Shown here in pieces: positions 1 through 5,574 of a stretch of DNA of 10,527 bases; positions within the stretch are counted from its first letter, which is position 1, and each line of letters starts with the position of its first letter. The notes beneath the pieces are model-generated. The model did no database searches. It worked only from the letters and a program-made list of their open reading frames with translations, and was not told the DNA's origin. A program made the translations under genes and the position numbers. The DNA is from Candidatus Gastranaerophilales bacterium (GTDB lineage Bacteria > Cyanobacteriota > Vampirovibrionia > Gastranaerophilales > Gastranaerophilaceae). The stretch covers positions 1-10,527 of the forward strand of contig CANQAW010000049.1 in the NCBI GenBank assembly GCA_947589525.1, read 5' to 3'.

Positions 1-829
1 AATCCAATTCTTTAACGTCATCTTCAAACGGCATAAGTGCCGTTTTTACGTCTATTCCCATTATATTTGCCAACCTTGATTGCGACATTCTGAATTGATT
101 TAAAGCATTATATAAATCCGCTTTTGCCAGAGCTGATTCGTTTTGAGAACGAACCACATCAAAATGCGTTCCAAAGCCGGCTTTTTCCTGACTTTCAGTT
201 AATGCTAACTGCGCATTTCTTTCAATCAGGTTTCTTAAATATATTTCAATGTTAATTTTTGCCAGAAGCATCTCATAGTAATATCTTGCAGTATAGTATA
301 TTACTTGAGTTTTTGTAAAAAATTGATTGTGTTTTTTTGATTTTTCAAAATATTTTTTTGCTTTTGCTTCAAAAATTTCTTCTCCGCCTTTGGTTAGGTA
401 GTGTTGAGCAGTCATATTTACAGAAACGGCAGTTTCATGAAATCTATCGTTTAAAACACCTCCGACAAGGATTTGACCTCTATAGTCTGCTATATACGAT
501 GTTGTTGTAAAATCAGGAAGAAATTTTGCCAGAGAGTTTTCAAACTCATATTTTGAGCTTTTGTATTCATGATAGACAATTTCCAAATCAAAGTTGTTTT
601 TCAACGCTATATCAATGCATTCATCAAGACTTACAGTTACGTATATATTTTTCAATTCCTGTTTTATGTAGCTTTCAAGGTCAATTTCATCAAGATTATT
701 TTGGCAGTACTCGTTTAGTTTACAGCCTTTATTGCTGTCGTATTCTATCGGATTATCATACAACTGCTCTTTTGCAATACAGATTTGCATTAAAAATATG
801 ATAAAAACTGCGCTAAATAATATCCTCAT
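1..829 (-). CDS. TolC-family outer membrane efflux protein, N-terminal 276 residues (3' end beyond the window)
   Basis: The minus-strand frame stays open from the ATG at 829 to the window edge, so the gene is partial and its C-terminus is not seen. Residues 1-19 form a signal peptide: Arg2, a hydrophobic core, then IA-KE as a likely cleavage site. About 45 polar residues follow. From about residue 65 the protein has the typical start of an outer membrane efflux (OEP) repeat, VSLDECIDIALKNNFDLEI, then FLPDFTTTSY, where the first beta-strands begin. Residues 205-260 are the long helical-barrel part, with the family signature G-x-G-T-x-F-D-V-V-x-S-Q-N and the closing SRLANIMGI. Family members are trimeric channels crossing the outer membrane and periplasm, used in type I secretion or RND/ABC efflux. 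No pump or adaptor gene is visible here, so the substrate is unknown. The start lacks a Shine-Dalgarno sequence, but it is the only one that gives a complete signal peptide. The family call is firm; the role in export of a given compound is not known. Confidence 0.85.
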   Translation of the reverse strand, partial: MRILFSAVFIIFLMQICIAKEQLYDNPIEYDSNKGCKLNEYCQNNLDEIDLESYIKQELKNIYVTVSLDECIDIALKNNFDLEIVYHEYKSSKYEFENSLAKFLPDFTTTSYIADYRGQILVGGVLNDRFHETAVSVNMTAQHYLTKGGEEIFEAKAKKYFEKSKKHNQFFTKTQVIYYTARYYYEMLLAKINIEIYLRNLIERNAQLALTESQEKAGFGTHFDVVRSQNESALAKADLYNALNQFRMSQSRLANIMGIDVKTALMPFEDDVKELD

Positions 830-923
830 TCGATAATTTTATATAATAATAATCGGTGCAATAATATCTTTATCGGCTAATACTTTTGTGATAAATTATT
901 TTATATAACATAAGGATATTAAA
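830..923. promoter_or_regulatory. Divergent intergenic region between the TolC-like gene and valS
   Basis: This 94-bp AT-rich spacer must carry both promoters, but neither is clear. On the plus strand TATAAT occurs at 842-847 without a good -35. TATAAC at 904-909 has TACTTT 17 bp upstream, but a start from it would fall in or after the valS ribosome site (AAGGA, 912-916), so it is doubtful. On the minus strand TATAAA lies only about 8 bases before the TolC-like ATG. No hairpin or long dyad is evident. Confidence 0.35.
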
Positions 924-3539
924 ATGACTGAAATTCAAAACACTGCACAAACTATTGCTACAACTTACGATGCACGTAAAATTGAAAATGAAATTTATAA
1001 ATTTTGGGAAGATAATAAGGTATTTACTGCCGATGCCAATTCTTCAAAACTGCCGTATTCAATAGTAATTCCTCCGCCAAACGTTACGGGAGTGCTTCAC
1101 ATGGGTCATGCGCTGGACGGAACTTTGCAGGATATTTTGGTCAGATATCACAGAATGCTGGGTTATGAGGCTCTTTGGCTTCCGGGTTGTGATCATGCGG
1201 GTATTGCTACTCAGAATGTAATCGAAAAAAATCTTGCTAAAGACGGCTTAACAAGACACTCTTTAGGAAAAGAAAAGTTTCTGGAAAAAACTTGGACTTG
1301 GGCAAATGAACACAAAGACAGAATTTTAGAACAGTTTAAACTTCTAGGCGCAAGTTTTGATATGTCAAGAAAAAGATTTACTCTTGACAAAGGGTGCTGT
1401 GATGCGGTTAAGAAAGTTTTTGTTGATTTATATAACAAAGGCTTAATTTATAAAGGCAGTTACATAGTTAACTGGTGCCCCAGATGTCAAAGCGCCATTT
1501 CCGATATTGAAACAAATTATGAAACGCAGGACGGTCATTTATGGGAAATTTCGTACGCACTTAAAGACGAAATGGGCGCTATTGTAATTGCAACAACAAG
1601 ACCTGAAACAATGTTTGGAGATGTTGCCGTTGCAGTCAATCCCACTGATTTTAAATATAAGGATTTAATCGGTAAATATTGCGTTATGCCTTTGACCGGA
1701 AGAACTATTCCCATTATAGCCGATGATTATGTTGATAAATCTTTCGGAACGGGTGCGTTAAAAATTACACCCGCACATGACCCCAATGACTTTGAAGTCG
1801 GTAAACGTCATAATCTTGAACAAATAAAAGTTATTGATGAAAAAGGCTGTATGATGAGAAACGAGTATGTTCCTCCTCAATTACAAGGTTTAACACGTGA
1901 AGAAGCAAGGAAAAAAACAGTTGAAATGCTTGAGTTAAATCAAGTGTTGGTTCGTGTTACAGACCATGTTCATAATGTCGGAAAGTGCCAAAGATGCAAT
2001 ACCACCATAGAACCGTTATTATCCACACAATGGTTTGTTAAGATGAAACCGCTTGCTAAACCGGCAATTGAAGCTGTTAAAAAAGGTGATATTAAATTCA
2101 TCCCTCAAAGATGGGAAAAGAATTATTTAATGTGGCTTGAAAATATACGTGATTGGTGCATTTCAAGGCAACTTTGGTGGGGTCATCAAATTCCCGCATA
2201 TTATAAAAATGATACGGGAGAAATGGTTGTTGCGCTTGAAAATCCCGATCCTGCAAACTATACTCAGGATACGGATGTTTTGGATACTTGGTTTTCATCG
2301 GGTTTATGGCCTTTTGAAACAATGGGCTGGCCTGATGTTAATGCTGCCGACTTTAAAAAGTTCTACCCTACAAATACTTTGGTTACGGGTTTTGATATAA
2401 TATTTTTCTGGGTTGTCAGAATGATTACCATGGGACTTGAATTTACCGGAAAAGCACCTTTTTCCACAGTCTTTATTCACGGTCTTATAAGAGACGAGCA
2501 CGGTCAAAAGATGTCTAAATCTAAGGGCAATACAATTGACCCCGTTGATTTAATTGAAAAGTACGGTTGTGATGCTTTAAGGTTTACCTTAACTTCATTG
2601 TGCACATACGGCGGTCAGGATATTAAAATAAGCGATGAAAAATTTGAATACGGCAGAAATTTTGCCAATAAAATTTGGAACGCTTCGCGCTTTGTTTTAA
2701 TGAATTTAACCGAAAAAAGCTACAATTTACAACTCGATTTGGAAAATTTGTCTTTAGCTGATAAATGGATATTAAACGAGTTGAATAATGTTATAAAAAT
2801 TGTTAATGATAATTTGAAAAATTACAGAATTGGAGAAGTTGCCGGTATTTTATATGAATTTTTCTGGAATAAATACTGTTCTTGGTACATTGAGCTTTCT
2901 AAAATTGAAAAAAACGAAAAAGTTCTGCTTTATGTTTTGGAAAAATTCTTGCGATTGCTTCACCCGATTATGCCCCATATAACCGAAGCAATTTGGCAAA
3001 AAATTCCTGTTCAAAAAAATCAAATCGGAATTTTAAAATGCGATTATCCTCAATATTGCGGTAATTTCGTTTTTGAAGCCGAAAGTAAACAAATGGAGTT
3101 TGTTTTTGAATCAATTAAGTCATTGCGTAATTTGAGGGCTGAATTTAACATTCCGCTCGGTTTAAAAATTAATATATTTATTGATAATAATGAGAAACTG
3201 TTTAAAAATATTTCTACTTATTTGTCCGTTTTGGCTAAAGTTTCGAAGGTTGAATATACTAAAACCGCCGATATCGCTAAAAGTGCGGTTTGTGTGGTTG
3301 AAGATACCAAAATTATTGTGCCTTTGGAAGATTTAATCGACATTAAACAAGAACTTGTAAGACAAAACAAGAAGCTTGATAAACTGGATAATGAGTTTAA
3401 ATCAATAGTTTCAAGATTGAATAATTCGAATTTCGTTAAAAATGCGCCTAAAGAAGTTATTGATAAAACAAATGACAGAAAACTTCAAATAGAAAATGAA
3501 ATGCTTTTGGTAAAAGATATTATCAAAAAGCTAAGTTAA
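924..3539 (+). CDS. valS: Valyl-tRNA synthetase (ValRS), class I
   Basis: This enzyme attaches valine to tRNA-Val in the cytosol using ATP and edits mischarged threonine. The 871-residue length is normal for the family. The class I nucleotide-binding signatures are intact: PPPNVTG (50-56) leading into HMGH (59-62, the HIGH motif), and KMSKS (529-533) followed by KGN. The CP1 editing domain is marked by TTRPET (224-229) and GTGALKITPAHDPNDF (about 276-290). Cysteine pairs C185/C188 and C355/C358 match the zinc site of Thermus-type ValRS, which E. coli ValRS lacks. WCISRQLWWG (411-420) is the expected catalytic-core block. Residues from about 800 to the end are Lys/Glu-rich and form the C-terminal coiled-coil arm that contacts the tRNA. 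AAGGA at 912-916, 7 bases before the ATG, supports the start. The gene is alone on its strand, and its stop codon overlaps the end of the convergent glycosyltransferase gene. No T-box or other leader is visible in the 94-bp upstream gap. Confidence 0.98.
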   Translation: MTEIQNTAQTIATTYDARKIENEIYKFWEDNKVFTADANSSKLPYSIVIPPPNVTGVLHMGHALDGTLQDILVRYHRMLGYEALWLPGCDHAGIATQNVIEKNLAKDGLTRHSLGKEKFLEKTWTWANEHKDRILEQFKLLGASFDMSRKRFTLDKGCCDAVKKVFVDLYNKGLIYKGSYIVNWCPRCQSAISDIETNYETQDGHLWEISYALKDEMGAIVIATTRPETMFGDVAVAVNPTDFKYKDLIGKYCVMPLTGRTIPIIADDYVDKSFGTGALKITPAHDPNDFEVGKRHNLEQIKVIDEKGCMMRNEYVPPQLQGLTREEARKKTVEMLELNQVLVRVTDHVHNVGKCQRCNTTIEPLLSTQWFVKMKPLAKPAIEAVKKGDIKFIPQRWEKNYLMWLENIRDWCISRQLWWGHQIPAYYKNDTGEMVVALENPDPANYTQDTDVLDTWFSSGLWPFETMGWPDVNAADFKKFYPTNTLVTGFDIIFFWVVRMITMGLEFTGKAPFSTVFIHGLIRDEHGQKMSKSKGNTIDPVDLIEKYGCDALRFTLTSLCTYGGQDIKISDEKFEYGRNFANKIWNASRFVLMNLTEKSYNLQLDLENLSLADKWILNELNNVIKIVNDNLKNYRIGEVAGILYEFFWNKYCSWYIELSKIEKNEKVLLYVLEKFLRLLHPIMPHITEAIWQKIPVQKNQIGILKCDYPQYCGNFVFEAESKQMEFVFESIKSLRNLRAEFNIPLGLKINIFIDNNEKLFKNISTYLSVLAKVSKVEYTKTADIAKSAVCVVEDTKIIVPLEDLIDIKQELVRQNKKLDKLDNEFKSIVSRLNNSNFVKNAPKEVIDKTNDRKLQIENEMLLVKDIIKKLS

Positions 3540-4238
3540 TTTTAAAAATCTTATTCGAATTACATTGATAAACGCTTCAAAAAATATTGATTTATTCATT
3601 TTAGATTTACCGAATTTCCTGTCTTCAAATATGATAGGAAATTCTTTTATTTTAGCATTTTTTTTGTAAGCTCTGTATTTCATTTCAATTTGAAAACAAT
3701 AGCCTTTTGATATGATATCATTAAGATTTATTTTCTCGATTATATCTTTTTTCCATCCGTTAAATCCGCCCGTCAAATCGGTAATAGGACAGTTTAAAAT
3801 TATTCTTGAATACAGACTTCCGCCCTTTGATATAATTGTTCTTAATAAACTCCAGCCTATAACCTTTCCGCCATGAACGTTTCTTGATGCTATAACCAAA
3901 TCAGAGTTTTTCAAGTATTCTATGATATTAACAAGATATTTAGGGTTGTGTGAAAAATCGGCATCCATCTGGATAAAAGCATCGTAATTGTATCTTATAC
4001 CGTATTTAATTCCGTCAATATAAGCACTTGCCAGTCCGAGCTTGTCCGTTCTTTGAAGTAAATGAATTTTATCACATATTGCGTTTTGTATAATTTCTTT
4101 TGTGCCGTCTTTTGAATTATCATCTACAAACAAAATTTCCCAATCGTTTACGTTTTTTAATGTTAAAAAAATTTTGTCGATTAGATTTTTTATATTGTCT
4201 TTTTCGTTATATGTCGGTATTATTATTAACGTTTTCAT
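3531..4238 (-). CDS. Family 2 glycosyltransferase, polyprenol-phosphate mannosyltransferase (DPM1)-like
   Basis: The protein of 235 residues is a GT-A fold family 2 glycosyltransferase of the dolichol/polyprenol-phosphate mannose synthase type. These transfer a sugar from a nucleotide donor to a polyprenyl phosphate at the cytosolic membrane face, supplying a lipid-linked donor. Visible motifs are IIIPTYNE (5-12, nucleotide binding), FVDDNSKDGT (37-46), the metal-binding QMDADFSHNP (90-99), TGGFNGWKK (156-164) and FEDRKFGKSKMN (204-215); the R-x-x-G-x-S-K pattern in the last is typical of DPM1 relatives. There is no C-terminal membrane segment, so this is the short soluble form. The frame can be extended to a TTG at 4280, and ATG 4256 is also possible. 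ATG 4238 is preferred because the protein then begins MKTLIIIPTYNE, as family members do, and because the predicted promoter would start transcription near 4253. The Shine-Dalgarno sequence is poor. The donor sugar and final acceptor cannot be read from the sequence. Confidence 0.9.
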   Translation of the reverse strand: MKTLIIIPTYNEKDNIKNLIDKIFLTLKNVNDWEILFVDDNSKDGTKEIIQNAICDKIHLLQRTDKLGLASAYIDGIKYGIRYNYDAFIQMDADFSHNPKYLVNIIEYLKNSDLVIASRNVHGGKVIGWSLLRTIISKGGSLYSRIILNCPITDLTGGFNGWKKDIIEKINLNDIISKGYCFQIEMKYRAYKKNAKIKEFPIIFEDRKFGKSKMNKSIFFEAFINVIRIRFLKLT

Positions 4239-4259
4239 ATTTATTAATTTTAGCATTAA

Positions 4260-4288
4260 ATTGTATATTTGTTTAAACAATTTGATAA
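4260..4288 (-). promoter_or_regulatory. Predicted promoter of the glycosyltransferase gene
   Basis: Reading the minus strand, TTATCA (4288-4283) is followed after exactly 17 bp by TACAAT (4265-4260). This predicts a start near 4253 and a leader of about 15 bases before ATG 4238. The -10 matches the sigma-70 consensus at five of six positions and the -35 at four. The -35 occupies almost the same bases as the -35 of the divergent radical SAM promoter. Confidence 0.5.
4269..4280. repeat. Perfect 12-bp palindrome between divergent promoters, candidate operator
   Basis: TTGTTTAAACAA reads the same on both strands. It lies inside the 17-bp spacer of the leftward promoter and ends 1 bp before the -35 of the rightward promoter. 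That is a suitable place for a dimeric regulator affecting both genes. In AT-rich DNA a palindrome of this length can also arise by chance, and no regulator gene is nearby. Confidence 0.4.
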
Positions 4289-4310
4289 TTAATTTTATCT
4301 GCCGTATAAT
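4282..4310 (+). promoter_or_regulatory. Strong predicted sigma-70 promoter of the radical SAM gene
   Basis: TTGATA (4282-4287), a 17-bp spacer and a perfect TATAAT (4305-4310) make this the best consensus promoter in the window. Transcription should begin near 4317, giving a leader of about 15 bases that just includes the AAAAGG ribosome site (4318-4323) before ATG 4332. Confidence 0.7.
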
Positions 4311-4331
4311 TTAATAAAAAAGGCTGGTATT

Positions 4332-5306
4332 ATGGTAAACGTAAGTATTATTTCAAAATGTAACAACAACTGCAAGTATTGTTTTCAACAAGATTCTTAT
4401 CATCAGTTAAATATGATGTTAAATTATTCCGACATTGAAGATATTCTGCTTTGGTCTAAAGGTTCAAGCAGAATTGCATATTTAGGAGGAGAACCTACTT
4501 TACATCCCGAGATTTTAAGAATTTTAAAAAGAACACGTGAAGAATATCGCGTTACGGTATTTTCAAATATTTTAACGGATACTAAACTGCTTGATCAAAT
4601 TTTATCGCAATGTCCCGATATTAGCTGGCTTGTTAATACTACAACGAGAGATGAACTTAAAGATTTATTTGATGAGAATATTAAACTTTTCAATAAGCAT
4701 AATGTAAAGATGTCAATAGGTATTACATTAATGATGGATTCTGAGTATGACATGCGCTCTATTGAAAATATGGTCAGAATAGGAAAAATGTACCCTGATA
4801 TAGTTGATCACTATAGACTTGGGCTTGCTACTCCTTTTCATAAAAATAAGGTTGAATTACTCTGCTATGATGAGCCTGTTTTAAAATTCTGCGAGCTTGC
4901 CAAAAAGGAAACTCCAAGTATTAGAATTGGTTTTGATTGTCCTACAAATATGTGCCAAATTACACCAGGTGCATTTGCAAAACTGATTGAAGATTACAAA
5001 GTTACCGGACTTCACATGGTAAACAGATGTAGTCCTATTTTTGATATAATGGTAGATAAATCAATTAAATATTGTTCTTCCGTTCCTGATGGTTTAATTC
5101 CCATTAGTAACTACAGACAGTTTAGAAATTGGGTTGAATGCAATCAATATTTGCTAAACTTCAAAAATGAATTTCTAAGTAATTTTCCTCTTCATTGTCA
5201 TAAACATAAAAATGATTGCGTTAATGAGGTTTGTTCAGGCATTTGTTTTGCAACCACGGCATATATGAAATTACAGGAAAGTGAACAAGAGGAAGTTACA
5301 GTATAA
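4332..5306 (+). CDS. Radical SAM protein with C-terminal auxiliary-cluster-like cysteines, substrate unknown
   Basis: The 324-residue protein begins directly with a radical SAM core. C10-x3-C14-x2-C17 (SKCNNNCKYCF) binds the [4Fe-4S] cluster that cleaves S-adenosylmethionine, and LGGEPTLHPE (51-60) is the SAM-contacting GGE motif. Further cysteines lie at 203, 208, 233, 248, 289, 296, 301 and 305. The last four are packed in a short tail, C-x6-C-x4-C-x3-C. The CSP...YC pair at 233/248 together with this tail resembles the SPASM/twitch regions that bind auxiliary clusters in enzymes modifying peptides, proteins or other large substrates. The gene appears to be transcribed alone, from a strong promoter at 4282-4310 to a terminator at 5326-5355. 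I found no convincing precursor-peptide gene beside it, so a peptide-maturase role is only one possibility; an anaerobic sulfatase-maturase-like or other role cannot be excluded. The superfamily call is firm and the function is unknown. Confidence 0.85.
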   Translation: MVNVSIISKCNNNCKYCFQQDSYHQLNMMLNYSDIEDILLWSKGSSRIAYLGGEPTLHPEILRILKRTREEYRVTVFSNILTDTKLLDQILSQCPDISWLVNTTTRDELKDLFDENIKLFNKHNVKMSIGITLMMDSEYDMRSIENMVRIGKMYPDIVDHYRLGLATPFHKNKVELLCYDEPVLKFCELAKKETPSIRIGFDCPTNMCQITPGAFAKLIEDYKVTGLHMVNRCSPIFDIMVDKSIKYCSSVPDGLIPISNYRQFRNWVECNQYLLNFKNEFLSNFPLHCHKHKNDCVNEVCSGICFATTAYMKLQESEQEEVTV

Positions 5307-5325
5307 AAAATATTTTTATATCATT

Positions 5326-5355
5326 TCAGCTTGCAATTGTGCAAGCTGATTTTTT
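5326..5355 (+). terminator. Intrinsic terminator of the radical SAM gene
   Basis: A perfect 10-bp stem, TCAGCTTGCA (5326-5335) with TGCAAGCTGA (5340-5349), closes a 4-base loop and is followed by six T. It lies about 20 bp after the radical SAM stop codon and is oriented for plus-strand transcription. Confidence 0.9.
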
Positions 5356-5426
5356 ATATTAATTTTTATTAACAATGAAACTTATATTTAGCAATTTTTA
5401 TTTCGAAAAAAACTTTATTATAGTGT

Positions 5427-5533
5427 AAGGAAACGAAAACGACATTAAAAATTAAACAATAATAAAGATATTTTTTACTCTCTCTTGATATCCTCGTGTT
5501 TATAAATGTTTGAGTTAGCTCAAACATTTTTTT
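5427..5533 (+). ncRNA. Possible small RNA between two same-strand terminators
   Basis: A second strong plus-strand terminator (5504-5533) lies about 150 bp beyond the one that already ends the radical SAM transcript, with no credible gene between them. A small independent transcript is the simplest reason for it. A -10-like TATTAT/TATAGT occurs at 5416-5424, but I see no good -35 at the proper distance. Within the stretch, GAAAACGA could pair with TCGTGTTT with a bulge, and AAGATAT with the GATATC further on, giving a loose upstream hairpin. No start codon opens a useful frame. The 5' end is a guess. The alternative is a back-up terminator or the remnant of a lost gene. I recognise no known RNA family. 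Confidence 0.3.
5504..5533 (+). terminator. Intrinsic terminator, plus strand, with no annotated gene upstream
   Basis: A perfect 11-bp stem, AAATGTTTGAG (5504-5514) with CTCAAACATTT (5519-5529), has a TTAG loop and runs into seven T (5527-5533). On the minus strand the tail would be ATTTATAAAC, which is weak, so it works for plus-strand transcripts. Confidence 0.85.
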
Positions 5534-5540
5534 ATGTGTA

Positions 5541-5573
5541 AATAAAAAGCTTCAAAAACTGAAGCTTTTTATT
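5541..5573 (-). terminator. Bidirectional intrinsic terminator downstream of clpC
   Basis: A perfect 14-bp stem, AATAAAAAGCTTCA (5541-5554) with its complement at 5560-5573, closes a 5-base loop. It begins one base beyond the clpC stop codon (5575-5577). The A/T-rich stem ends supply a U-run in both directions, so it can end clpC mRNA and also stop any plus-strand transcript heading into clpC. Confidence 0.88.
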
Positions 5574-5574
5574 T

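Noticed and set aside
100..540. Recurring TTTTGCCAGA on the plus strand within the TolC-like gene
   Set aside because: These are repeated Leu-Ala-Lys codons (CTG GCA AAA on the minus strand) at irregular spacing, as expected in a helical protein, not a DNA repeat element.
526..801. 91-residue plus-strand frame
   Set aside because: It is antisense to the TolC-like coding region, which has a signal peptide and family motifs over the same bases.
4239..4280. N-terminal extension of the glycosyltransferase to a TTG start
   Set aside because: The added 14 residues precede the normal family start MKTLIIIPTYNE, the TTG lies in the palindrome, and the predicted transcript starts after it.
5375..5428. 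17-codon plus-strand frame after the radical SAM terminator, considered as a precursor peptide
   Set aside because: No ribosome site, no leader or core-like residues (no Cys, Ser/Thr or Gly pattern), and it lies beyond the radical SAM terminator. Chance occurrence in AT-rich DNA is likelier.
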